A stretch of 64,000 nt of DNA, taken from Streptomyces sp. BHT-5-2. GTDB taxonomy: Bacteria; Actinomycetota; Actinomycetes; Streptomycetales; Streptomycetaceae. Positions 57,406-64,000 of the stretch are shown here, one piece after another. Below the pieces are notes generated by a model, which worked only from the letters and a program-made list of their open reading frames with translations, had not been told where the DNA came from and did not search any database. Every line of letters begins with the position of its first letter. Positions within the stretch are counted from its first letter, which is position 1. The position numbers and the translations under genes were made by a program. The stretch is taken from contig NZ_CP081496.1 in NCBI RefSeq assembly GCF_019774615.1, forward strand, positions 2,604,001 to 2,668,000. Direction: 5' to 3'.

Positions 57406-58007
57406 GCACAGTGGTGACGGCGCCCGACGGCGTCCCGCGCTGCCCGTGGGGCATGGAGTCGGAGCAGATGGCGGACTACCGCTTCTACCACGACACCGAG
57501 TGGGGCCGGCCGGTCCACGGCGACGACGCGCTCTTCGAGCGGATGAGCCTGGAGGCGTTCCAGTCGGGGCTGTCCTGGATCACCATCCTGCGCCGCCGCG
57601 AGGGCTTCCGCGCCGCGTTCGCCGGCTTCCGCATCGCCGAGGTGGCGCGGTTCACCGACGAGGACGCCGAGCGGCTGCTCGTCGACACCGCCATCATCCG
57701 CAACCGCGCCAAGATCAGCGCGACGCTCTCCAACGCCCGGGTCGCCGCCGAGCTGTCCCCCGGCGAGCTCGACGCGCTGATCTGGTCCTACGCCCCGACG
57801 CGGACCGGCCGCCCGGCGCCGCGCACCACCGGCGACCTCCAGCCGGTGACGCCGGAGTCCACCGCCCTCGCCAAGGACCTCAAGAAGCGCGGCTTCCGGT
57901 TCGTCGGCCCCACCACCGCCTACGCCATGATGCAGGCGTGCGGCCTGGTCAACGACCATCTCGCGGGCTGCCATGTGCGGGCCGAGGTGGAGGAGGCGGC
58001 CGCCTGA
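57402..58007 (+). CDS. tag: DNA-3-methyladenine glycosylase I
   Basis: A 201-residue base-excision repair enzyme that removes 3-methyladenine from alkylated DNA. Signature residues are RCPWGM at the N-terminus, the YHDTEWGRPVHGDDALFE motif, LEAFQSGLSW and the C-terminal CGLVNDHLAGCH zinc-binding cysteine/histidine cluster. Length and motifs are exactly the family's. The start overlaps the preceding gene as ATGA, so it is co-translated with the DivIVA-like protein. It converges with an enoyl-CoA hydratase gene at 28 bp. The pairing is conserved in mycobacteria (tagA). Confidence 0.92.
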   Translation: MSTVVTAPDGVPRCPWGMESEQMADYRFYHDTEWGRPVHGDDALFERMSLEAFQSGLSWITILRRREGFRAAFAGFRIAEVARFTDEDAERLLVDTAIIRNRAKISATLSNARVAAELSPGELDALIWSYAPTRTGRPAPRTTGDLQPVTPESTALAKDLKKRGFRFVGPTTAYAMMQACGLVNDHLAGCHVRAEVEEAAA

Positions 58008-58035
58008 CCGCCGGCCCGGCCGCCGCGCGCCGGGA

Positions 58036-58836
58036 TCACCGCCCCAGGAAGACCGGCTTCTCCTTCTTGACGAACGCCTCCACGGCGCGGTGGTGGTCCT
58101 CCGAGGCCCCGGCCCGGACCTGCAGCTCGTCCTCCTTCTCCAGGGTCTCGGCGAGCGAGTGCCCGGCGCCGTGGGCCAGCGACTCCTTGATCGCGGCGTA
58201 CGCGGCGGTCGGCCCCTCCGCCAGCCGGCGGGCCACCGCCGCCGCCTCCGTGGCCAGTTCGTCGGCCGGTACGACCCTGTTGGCGATGCCCAGTTCCAGG
58301 GCCTCCTGGGCGCCGACCGAGCGCGGGAAGAGCAGCAGGTCGGCGGCCCGGCCGTGGCCGATCAGCCGCGGCAGCGTCCAGGACATCCCGGAGTCCGCGG
58401 TCAGCGCCACCCCCGCGAACGAGGTGTTGAAGGACGCGGTGTCGGCGACGACGCGGTAGTCGGCGGCCAGCGCGAAGCCCGCCCCGGCGCCCGCGGCGAC
58501 CCCGTTGACCCCGGCCACCACCGGCTTGGGCATCCCGGCCAGCGCCGTGACGATGGGGTTGTAGTGCTCCCGGACGGTGTTCATGGTGCGGCCCGCGCCC
58601 GTCTCGCGGTCCTCGGCCAGCAGTCCGATGTGCTCCTTGAGGTCCTGCCCGACGCAGAAGGCGCGCCCGGTGGCGGTCAGCAGCAGCGCCCGCACGGCCG
58701 GGTCGGCGGCCGCCTCCCGCAGGACGTCCCGGAGGGCGACCTTCGCCTCCGTGTTCATCGCGTTCATCGCGTCGGGGCGGTTGAGAGTGACCGTCGCCAG
58801 TCCGTCGGTCACGTCGTAGAGCACGGTGTCGGCCAT
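58036..58836 (-). CDS. Enoyl-CoA hydratase/isomerase (PaaG-like)
   Basis: A 266-residue crotonase-fold protein. The CoA/oxyanion motifs are FCVGQDLKEH and VNGVAAGAGAGFALAADYR. The catalytic position reads FAGVALTADSGMSW, an aspartate where simple hydratases have glutamate, as in PaaG-type isomerases of phenylacetate degradation, so isomerase activity is plausible. The ATG at 58834-58836 has GGAGGGGA upstream; the frame is open to 58935 without support. Upstream lies the palindrome TGACGTACGTCA, a candidate operator. No paa cluster is present, so the substrate is unknown. Confidence 0.85.
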   Translation of the reverse strand: MADTVLYDVTDGLATVTLNRPDAMNAMNTEAKVALRDVLREAAADPAVRALLLTATGRAFCVGQDLKEHIGLLAEDRETGAGRTMNTVREHYNPIVTALAGMPKPVVAGVNGVAAGAGAGFALAADYRVVADTASFNTSFAGVALTADSGMSWTLPRLIGHGRAADLLLFPRSVGAQEALELGIANRVVPADELATEAAAVARRLAEGPTAAYAAIKESLAHGAGHSLAETLEKEDELQVRAGASEDHHRAVEAFVKKEKPVFLGR

Positions 58837-59159
58837 AGTGGAGTCCCCTCCGTCGCGGCTCTGGACTGCCCGGCAGCGGCAGCCCGCGCCCAGGATGCCG
58901 GAGATCATCCGCGGTGGGCATGTGACGTACGTCAAAGAAAGCGGCCGCCCCGGGCGGGGGAGAGTGGCGCAGTATCGCAGCCCGCTCCCCGAATTGGGTG
59001 GGTTTGCGGGAGCGCGTTGCCAAAGGGATGCCCCCTGATGTTGGTCATCGGGTCGTTCGATGCGGGATAATGGCCTGGAAGCAATGTGTTCGACGCCGGT
59101 GACACGCGCCTATCCAGGCCGTCGGCTGAGATGAGCTGGTTTCAGGAAGGGGAACGAGC
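58837..59159. other. Gene-free 323-bp divergent region
   Basis: It separates the enoyl-CoA hydratase from the DUF3117 gene. The left part carries the palindrome listed below plus a TTGACG that overlaps it on the minus strand. The right part holds GATAAT (59066-59071) with TTGGTC 19 bases upstream, a candidate promoter for DUF3117, giving a leader of about 80 bases. The middle has inverted GC-rich pairs (GGGAGCGCG etc.) but no coding frame. Confidence 0.5.
58923..58934. promoter_or_regulatory. 12-bp palindrome in the enoyl-CoA hydratase promoter
   Basis: TGACGTACGTCA is a perfect palindrome centred 93 bp upstream of the start codon. A minus-strand TTGACG (58935-58930) overlaps one half. This is the geometry of a repressor site. 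Confidence 0.55.
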
Positions 59160-59327
59160 ATGGCGGCCATGAAGCCGCGGACGGGCGACGGCCCGCTCGA
59201 GGTGACCAAGGAGGGGCGGGGCATCGTCATGCGCGTTCCGCTCGAAGGCGGCGGTCGGCTCGTCGTCGAGCTGACCCCCGACGAGGCCAAGGCCCTGGGT
59301 GAGGCCCTGGAAAAGGTCACCGTCTGA
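59160..59327 (+). CDS. DUF3117 small protein
   Basis: A 55-residue protein beginning MAAMKPRTGDGPLEVTKEGR and ending LTPDEAKALGEALEKVTV, the full-length DUF3117 pattern conserved across actinobacteria (Rv1211 in M. tuberculosis, from memory). It is too short for many ORF cut-offs but has excellent codon bias and GGAAGGGGAA upstream of the ATG. Function unknown; two short beta strands and a helix are predicted from the pattern. A candidate GATAAT promoter lies about 90 bases upstream and a massive terminator follows. Confidence 0.9.
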   Translation: MAAMKPRTGDGPLEVTKEGRGIVMRVPLEGGGRLVVELTPDEAKALGEALEKVTV

Positions 59328-59392
59328 CGAGGGCGGAGAAACCGCTGCGGTCCTCCGGGGTCCCCGCCCCGGTAGCTCCAGCCGGACACCCC

Positions 59393-59441
59393 GGCCCCGG
59401 CACGCGGCACGCCGATCGACGGCGCGCCGCGTGCCGGGGCC
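59393..59441. terminator. Bidirectional terminator, 16-bp perfect stem
   Basis: GGCCCCGGCACGCGGC (59393-59408) pairs perfectly with GCCGCGTGCCGGGGCC (59426-59441); the 17-base loop contains a smaller GCCG/CGGC pair. GTTTCGCG follows. It lies in the 216-bp gap between DUF3117 and the convergent O-methyltransferase. Confidence 0.85.
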
Positions 59442-59543
59442 GTTTCGCGTACGTGCGCACGGGCGCGGCCGGGTGCTCCGGCAGGGGCGGGCCGTGCACC
59501 CAGGGCCCGTGCATCCGGGCCCGTGCGCCCCGGCCGGGCGGGC

Positions 59544-60227
59544 TCAGGCGCGCTTGACCGCGCAGAGCAGCCCGTCGCCGACCGGCAGCAGGGCGGGCAC
59601 CAGCGCGCTGCTCTCCCGTACGGCCCGCAGCAGCTCGCGGACCCGCAGCACCTCCGCCGGCTGCTCCGCGGAGTCGACCGTCCGGCCGTCGGTGAAGACG
59701 CCCTGGAAGCAGACCAGGCCGCCGGGGCGCAACAGACGCAACGATTCAGCGAGGTACTCCAGGCACTCCAGGAGGTCGCCGTCGCAGAAGACGAGGTCGT
59801 AGCCGCCGTCCGCCAGGCGCGGCAGGACGTCCAGGGCCCGGCCGGGAATGAAGCGGGCGCGGTTGCCGGCGAAGCCCGCGGCGCGGAACGCCTGCTTGGC
59901 GAAGACCTGGCGCTCCGGTTCGAGGTCCACGGTGGTCAGCACGCCGTCCGGGCGCATGCCGTGCAGGAGGTAGATGCCCGACACCCCCGTGCCGGTGCCG
60001 ATCTCGGCGACGGCCTTGGCGTCGGCGGTGGCGGCCAGCATCCGCAGGGCCGCGCCGGTGCCGGCGCCCACCGCGCGGACCCCGAGCTCCCGGGCGCGGT
60101 CGCGGCACCAGAGCAGGGCGGAGTGGGCGTCGTCGTCGATGGTCCCGGCGCCGTACGCCTCGGCGAATGCCAAGCTCGTCTGCCGGTTGCCGGTAATGGC
60201 CCTCTCCTGTCCCCGTAGTTGACGCAA
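59544..60227 (-). CDS. SAM-dependent O-methyltransferase
   Basis: A class I methyltransferase of the catechol/caffeoyl-CoA type. The SAM-binding loop is [13 protein letters not shown], followed by TTVDLEP, the metal/substrate motif VFCDGDLLE and [13 protein letters not shown]. The order O-methyltransferase, divergent sigma, anti-sigma, HtrA is the mycobacterial Rv1220c-sigE-rseA-htrA arrangement. The start is uncertain: the longest frame begins at TTG 60225-60227, which lacks a ribosome-binding site, whereas AGGAGAGGG lies just before an ATT codon (60197-60195, reading ITGNRQTS). The upper coordinate therefore may be 60197. Confidence 0.85.
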   Translation of the reverse strand: MRQLRGQERAITGNRQTSLAFAEAYGAGTIDDDAHSALLWCRDRARELGVRAVGAGTGAALRMLAATADAKAVAEIGTGTGVSGIYLLHGMRPDGVLTTVDLEPERQVFAKQAFRAAGFAGNRARFIPGRALDVLPRLADGGYDLVFCDGDLLECLEYLAESLRLLRPGGLVCFQGVFTDGRTVDSAEQPAEVLRVRELLRAVRESSALVPALLPVGDGLLCAVKRA

Positions 60228-60251
60228 CCGTGACTGTATCCGCTGCGCGCG

Positions 60252-60277
60252 GGAACCCGCAGATGGGACCGGGCGTT
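60252..60277 (+). promoter_or_regulatory. ECF-type promoter upstream of the sigma gene
   Basis: GGAACC (60252-60257), 16 bases, CGTT (60274-60277). This matches the GGAAC / CGTT consensus of SigE-type ECF sigma factors. I found no other GGAAC with a CGTT at this distance elsewhere in the window. Transcription would start near 60284, giving a leader of about 130 bases. The sigma factor probably activates its own gene. Confidence 0.7.
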
Positions 60278-60415
60278 AGGAGAGGGCAGGGGGAGAGACG
60301 GGGGGACGCACCGGTGGATACCGCGCAAGAGGCCGCGAGAGAGCCGCGGCGGGACGAGAAGTCGAACCAAATGCTGGTCAAAACTGCTTATCCGGAGCTA
60401 ACGGGCGAGGTGGAT

Positions 60416-61228
60416 ATGGTAGGGGCTCTACTGGACACCACCAGAGCCACCAGGGGAGGTGCGGCTGCGGCGGGTGACCGAAGGGTGCGCAGGCGCTTGC
60501 GACGGTCGTTCGCCGGGCCGAAATCCGTGACCAACACCGCTGACCGATTCCGCCCTCACGGCCCCAAGGCCAGGGGAGGGGCCCCCATCGCCGACGCGCC
60601 CACCGCGACCTTCGCCGCCGACGCGGACGCGCAGGCGTGGTCTCCTCCCACCTGGGAGGAGATTGTCAGCACGCACAGCGCGCGGGTCTACCGCCTCGCC
60701 TACCGCCTCACCGGCAATCAGCACGACGCCGAGGACCTCACGCAGGAGGTGTTCGTCCGCGTCTTCCGCTCGTTGTCGACGTACACCCCCGGCACCTTCG
60801 AGGGCTGGCTGCACCGGATCACCACCAATCTCTTCCTGGACATGGTCCGCCGCCGCCAGCGCATCCGCTTCGACGCGCTCGGTGACGACGCCGCCGAGAA
60901 GCTCCCCAGCCGGGAGCCCGCGCCCCAGCAGCAGTTCGACGACACCCACTTCGACGCCGACGTGCAGCACGCGCTGGACACCCTCGCGCCCGAGTTCCGC
61001 GCCGCCGTGGTGCTCTGCGACATCGAGGGCCTGTCGTACGAGGAGATCGCCGCGACCCTCGGCGTCAAGCTCGGTACGGTCCGCAGCCGCATCCACCGCG
61101 GCCGGTCCCACCTGCGCAAGGCGCTCAAGCACCGCTCGCCGGAGGCCCGGGCCGAGGAGCGTCGGGAGCAGCAGCAGGAGCGGCGGACCCTGGCCGTGGT
61201 GCCCGGTAGGGAGGTCGGAATCGCGTGA
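60416..61228 (+). CDS. sigE: ECF sigma factor (SigE-type)
   Basis: A 270-residue sigma-70 family protein with only regions 2 and 4. Region 2 is at about 75-145 ([29 protein letters not shown], then [13 protein letters not shown]) and region 4 at about 190-245 ([37 protein letters not shown]). A 70-residue Ala/Arg-rich N-terminal tail precedes region 2. The ATG at 60416 is used because GCGAGGTGGAT precedes it and [11 protein letters not shown] is the start I recall for Streptomyces homologues; GTG 60314 and ATG 60371 are alternatives. The symbol follows the mycobacterial orthologue by synteny and is not the S. coelicolor sigE. The anti-sigma gene overlaps by 4 bases. Confidence 0.88.
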   Translation: MVGALLDTTRATRGGAAAAGDRRVRRRLRRSFAGPKSVTNTADRFRPHGPKARGGAPIADAPTATFAADADAQAWSPPTWEEIVSTHSARVYRLAYRLTGNQHDAEDLTQEVFVRVFRSLSTYTPGTFEGWLHRITTNLFLDMVRRRQRIRFDALGDDAAEKLPSREPAPQQQFDDTHFDADVQHALDTLAPEFRAAVVLCDIEGLSYEEIAATLGVKLGTVRSRIHRGRSHLRKALKHRSPEARAEERREQQQERRTLAVVPGREVGIA

Positions 61229-62169
61229 GCGACAGTGGCGGTCCGTCCCCCGCCGAGCAGCATCTCGGCGACCGCCTGGCGGCCCTGGTCGACGGTGAAC
61301 TGGGGCACGACGCACGCGAGCGGGTGCTGGCGCACCTCGCCACGTGCGGGAAGTGCAAGGCGGAGGCCGACGCGCAGCGTCGGTTGAAGAACGTGTTCGC
61401 GCAGGCGCTGCCCCCCGGGCCCTCCGAGGGGCTGCTGGCGCGTCTGCAGCAGCTGCCCGGCGGCGAGTCCGGCGGTCCCGGCAGCCGGTTGGGCAACGGC
61501 ACCTTCGGTCGCGGCGAGTTCGCCCGCGGCGACGGTGCGTTCGGCTATGTCCCCGCGGAGCGGCATCTCGGCGGCGCCATGGCCGTCTCCGCGCCGCCCC
61601 GGGCGCGCGGCTTCCGGGTGCAGGAGCCGGAGCGCGGTGCATCGCAGCGGCGCCGGCTGGCGTTCGCGGCGGCCGGCGCGGTCTCGCTGGCGGCGTTCGC
61701 GCTCGGCGGAGCCCTCCCGCTGGAGGCGGCCGTCGACGTCCCCGGCCCCCGTGCCGAGGGCAGCGGCACCGCCGTCACCCCGCTCGGCGCCGGTCCCGCG
61801 GCGGGCCCCCGCGCGCTCTCCGGCGACGACGGCTTCCTGACGACGCGTGAGCCGCGTCCCGAGTCCTGGCCCGCCGCCGGCGGCCCGACGGGTGCCCCCG
61901 CGCCCAGCCCGATGTCGCTGTTCGCGCCCGGTGAGAGCCGCCCGTCGGACGCGGTCCCGGCCTTCAGCCCGGCACCCGGCCGCTTCGGCCTCTCGCCGCT
62001 GATCGCCGCCACCGGCGCGGAGGCCGCGTTCCGCTTCGCCCCGCTGTCCGTCGCGAGCGGCAACGCCCCGGTCCGCCGCACCCCGCCGCCGCTGCCGCCC
62101 CTGGAGCCGATGCGGCCGCTGCTCGGCTCGTCGGCCCCCACCGGCCCGGCCGCCTCCGGTCCGCACTGA
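61225..62169 (+). CDS. rseA: Membrane-bound zinc-finger anti-sigma factor
   Basis: A 314-residue anti-sigma factor. The ZAS motif H37-x3-C41-x2-C44 (AHLATCGKC) binds zinc in the sigma-binding domain. After a Gly-rich linker a membrane helix at about 145-165 ([20 protein letters not shown]) is followed by a Pro/Gly/Ala-rich outside tail of 145 residues. From memory, mycobacterial RseA is shorter and lacks this membrane helix, so release by proteolysis across the membrane is more likely here. The GTG start overlaps the sigma stop as GTGA. HtrA follows downstream. Confidence 0.85.
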   Translation: MSDSGGPSPAEQHLGDRLAALVDGELGHDARERVLAHLATCGKCKAEADAQRRLKNVFAQALPPGPSEGLLARLQQLPGGESGGPGSRLGNGTFGRGEFARGDGAFGYVPAERHLGGAMAVSAPPRARGFRVQEPERGASQRRRLAFAAAGAVSLAAFALGGALPLEAAVDVPGPRAEGSGTAVTPLGAGPAAGPRALSGDDGFLTTREPRPESWPAAGGPTGAPAPSPMSLFAPGESRPSDAVPAFSPAPGRFGLSPLIAATGAEAAFRFAPLSVASGNAPVRRTPPPLPPLEPMRPLLGSSAPTGPAASGPH

Positions 62170-62220
62170 CCGGCCCTGCGCATCTCCGCCCGGAACTGGT
62201 TGAATCCCTTCTCGGGCGGC

Positions 62221-62269
62221 GCGCCCCTGCCCAGGGGCGCGTGCCGCACGGGCCTGTCGCGGGACAGGC
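62221..62269 (+). terminator. Two tandem hairpins between anti-sigma and htrA
   Basis: GCGCCCCT-GCCC-AGGGGCGC (62221-62240) and GCCTGTC-GCGG-GACAGGC (62252-62269), both perfect. Neither has a T-run, so they could be partial terminators or mRNA processing/stability elements that lower htrA expression relative to the sigma pair. Confidence 0.6.
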
Positions 62270-62320
62270 TCCAGGTGGCGGTGGCCCGCGCAGGGCCGCG
62301 GGCGAATTGTTGGGGAGAAC

Positions 62321-64000
62321 ATGGACGACGCGAAGGCCGCCGGGCCCAAGCTGAAGTGGTGGAGCCGTCCGGAGCAGGCTCCGGCACCCGGGCAGCCCGC
62401 CGGGGCGGCGGCCGCGGCCCCGGAGCCCGACACGTCCGGGACGGAGACGTCGGGCGACTGGGTCGTCCGCCCGCCGCGGCCGGCGCCCGACGCGGCCCCG
62501 GAGCCCGCGGCCGACGCGACCGCGCCGGCCGGGGAGTTCCCGGACCCCCGTGCCGTCCGGGAGACCGACTCGGGCGACGACCCCCGGGGAGCCCGGGACG
62601 CCGGCAGCACCGGGGATGCCCACGACGGCGGTCACGGCGCGGGCGGCGAGCACACCGGCGACAGCGGACACGACGGCGTTGACACCCAAGTGGGCGGCAC
62701 CGCCCGTGAGTTGGCCGACGCAGCGACCGGGATGTCCGACGCGCCCGCCGCCGCAGACGACACCACGGCAGCCACCCCCGCCCTTGCTCCCGCCCCCACC
62801 GAACGCTCCGCCGCGACCATGACGCTGGGACAGGTCCCGGCCGACGCCACCGCGGCAGCCGGCACAGCGCCGCAGGCCGCACCGGCCGATGCCGCGCCCC
62901 CCGCCCCGTCCGGTGGCCGGGCGCCCCGGCAGCAGCCGCTGCACCCCGAGGACCCGTACGGCACGCCGCCGTACGGCGGTCCCGGTCCGTGGGCGCCGGC
63001 TCCCCCGGTGCAGGCACCGTTCCCCACGCCCTCGCATCAGGTCGAGCAGGGGAGCCCCCTTGCACCGGAGCGGCCCACGGGCGGCTTCGTCCCGCACCCG
63101 GGCGACGGCGGGCCCCGCCCCGCGCCCCCGGCGGCTCCCGGCGCGGGCGCCGTTCCCCCGGCGCTCGAAGCGGCGCGCGCCGCGGAGGCCCCCGTCACCC
63201 GCGCGGCCTTCGCCCCGCCGCCCCCCACCGCGCCCGGCGCATGGCAGCAGTACGACCCCTGGAGCGCGCCCCGGCCCGCCGGTCCGGCGGCCGCGCACCC
63301 GCCCCGGCGGCGCGGCCGGCGCCCGGCCCTGGTGGCCGGTGCCGTCGCGCTGGCGCTGCTGGCGGGCGGTGTCGGCGGGGTGGTCGGCGCGTACGTCGAG
63401 CGGTACGGCGGCATCGACGACATCCGGCTGCCGCAGGTCGCCGGCGACGGTGGCGGCCGCAGCCCGGAGAGCGTCGCCGGGATCGCCCGGGCGGTGCTGC
63501 CCGGCGTGGTGACCCTGCACGTCCGCGGCAACGCCGAGCAGGGCACCGGCACCGGCTTCGTGCTCGACCGGAAGGGCCACATCCTCACCAACAACCACGT
63601 CGTCGAACCGGCCGGGACCGGCGGCGAGATATCGGTGACCTTCAGCGGCGGGCAGAGCGCGCGGGCCAAGGTCGTCGGGCGGGACGGCGGTTACGACCTC
63701 GCGGTGGTGCAGGTCGAGGGCGTCAGCGGGCTGCACCCGCTCACCCTCGGCGATTCGGACGCGGCGCAGGTCGGCGACCCGGTGGTGGCCATCGGCGCGC
63801 CCTACGACCTCGCCAACACCGTCACGTCCGGGATCATCAGCGCCAAGCAGCGGCCGATCACCGCGGGCGGCAAGAAGGGCGACGGCAGCGATGTCTCGTA
63901 CGTCGACGCGCTGCAGACCGACGCACCCATCAACCCCGGTAATTCGGGCGGCCCGCTGGTGGACGCCAAGGCCCGGGTGATCGGGATCAACAGCGCGATC
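62321..64000 (+). CDS. htrA: HtrA/DegP-like serine protease (runs off the window)
   Basis: The first 560 codons of a trypsin-like envelope protease. Residues 1 to about 335 are an acidic Pro/Gly/Ala-rich cytoplasmic region, far longer than in most HtrA proteins. One membrane helix lies at about 336-358 (ALVAGAVALALLAGGVGG). The protease domain follows with catalytic H426 (LTNNHVV), D459 (GGYDLAVVQV) and S542 (NPGNSGGPL). A PDZ domain is expected beyond the window end. ATG with TTGGGGAG upstream. Downstream of the ECF sigma and anti-sigma genes, it fits an envelope-stress response in which misfolded exported proteins are handled. Confidence 0.9.
   Translation, partial: MDDAKAAGPKLKWWSRPEQAPAPGQPAGAAAAAPEPDTSGTETSGDWVVRPPRPAPDAAPEPAADATAPAGEFPDPRAVRETDSGDDPRGARDAGSTGDAHDGGHGAGGEHTGDSGHDGVDTQVGGTARELADAATGMSDAPAAADDTTAATPALAPAPTERSAATMTLGQVPADATAAAGTAPQAAPADAAPPAPSGGRAPRQQPLHPEDPYGTPPYGGPGPWAPAPPVQAPFPTPSHQVEQGSPLAPERPTGGFVPHPGDGGPRPAPPAAPGAGAVPPALEAARAAEAPVTRAAFAPPPPTAPGAWQQYDPWSAPRPAGPAAAHPPRRRGRRPALVAGAVALALLAGGVGGVVGAYVERYGGIDDIRLPQVAGDGGGRSPESVAGIARAVLPGVVTLHVRGNAEQGTGTGFVLDRKGHILTNNHVVEPAGTGGEISVTFSGGQSARAKVVGRDGGYDLAVVQVEGVSGLHPLTLGDSDAAQVGDPVVAIGAPYDLANTVTSGIISAKQRPITAGGKKGDGSDVSYVDALQTDAPINPGNSGGPLVDAKARVIGINSAI

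Noticed and set aside
60230..60415. Long N-terminal extension of the ECF sigma factor
   Set aside because: The predicted ECF promoter (60252-60277) lies inside it, and codons such as AAA, ACT, GCT and CTA are unlike the rest of the gene.
62186..62216. GGAAC upstream of htrA as a second ECF promoter
   Set aside because: The bases 16-17 downstream read CGGG or TCGG, not CGTT or GTC.

Overview
The window is one contiguous stretch of a high-GC actinobacterial chromosome, almost certainly Streptomyces or a close relative. The evidence is a strong G/C bias at third codon positions, frequent GTG and TTG starts, a bldK-type oligopeptide transporter operon, mycothiol biosynthesis (mshB), two SpoIIE-type phosphatases, a helix-turn-helix/TPR regulator of the abundant Streptomyces type, and a sigma/anti-sigma/HtrA locus. 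I saw no rRNA, tRNA, transposase, integrase, CRISPR array or replication origin. Most of it reads as core chromosome; the only stretch that looks acquired is about 9.8-11.8 kb.

Layout. 0-5.2 kb: end of a membrane protein, an M20 amidohydrolase, a PIG-L deacetylase, a GntR regulator and an amino-acid permease. 5.3-9.7 kb: a small SPOR protein, a Nudix hydrolase, and a stand-alone RsbW-like ATPase next to a PAS-PAS-GAF-PP2C-ATPase fusion (a partner-switching type of module). 9.8-11.8 kb: an HTH/TPR regulator divergent from two coupled cysteine-containing microproteins. 11.8-17.3 kb: a Tat-exported amidohydrolase and an sdhC-sdhA-sdhB operon. 17.7-22.2 kb: an SBP-type lipoprotein (possible LpqW relative) followed by typA. 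22.4-34.4 kb: two five-gene oligopeptide ABC operons that converge on one shared terminator; the minus-strand one has the permease-SBP-permease-ATPase-ATPase order of bldKABCDE. 34.8-43 kb: a membrane protein, an S9 peptidase, a 64-residue membrane protein, mshB, a small membrane protein and a VanW-type cell-surface protein. 43.1-48.2 kb: an ABC-2 exporter, histidine kinase and response regulator, then a membrane PP2C phosphatase. 48.2-58.8 kb: SirB1-like and GNAT proteins, fdxA, dapC, two secreted/lysozyme-like proteins, dapE, a LOG-family protein, a folP-like gene, a DivIVA-like protein, tag and an enoyl-CoA hydratase. 59.1-64 kb: a DUF3117 protein, an O-methyltransferase and the ECF sigma, zinc-finger anti-sigma and HtrA genes (HtrA runs off the end).

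How the genes fit together. The right half (typA to htrA) follows, from memory, the order of the Mycobacterium tuberculosis Rv1165-Rv1223 region (typA, lpqW, mshB, fdxC, dapC, dapE, LOG, folP2, Rv1209, tagA, Rv1211, Rv1220c, sigE, rseA, htrA), which supports many calls. Functional themes are peptide uptake and signalling, lysine/peptidoglycan precursor synthesis (dapC, dapE), redox buffering (mshB, fdxA), respiration (sdh) and envelope stress (sigma/anti-sigma/HtrA).

The most striking non-coding signal is a recurrent leaderless-promoter geometry: a TANNNT -10 box followed by exactly 7 nt and then the start codon at seven genes. One case is a 42-bp divergent region serving two genes, and another would express a 26-codon leader peptide coupled to the SPOR gene. 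A match to ECF promoters (GGAACC, 16 nt, CGTT) lies upstream of the sigma gene and suggests autoregulation. Most convergent gene pairs are separated by long GC-rich hairpins. I saw no in-frame TTA codon in any gene called here, so nothing suggests direct bldA dependence.
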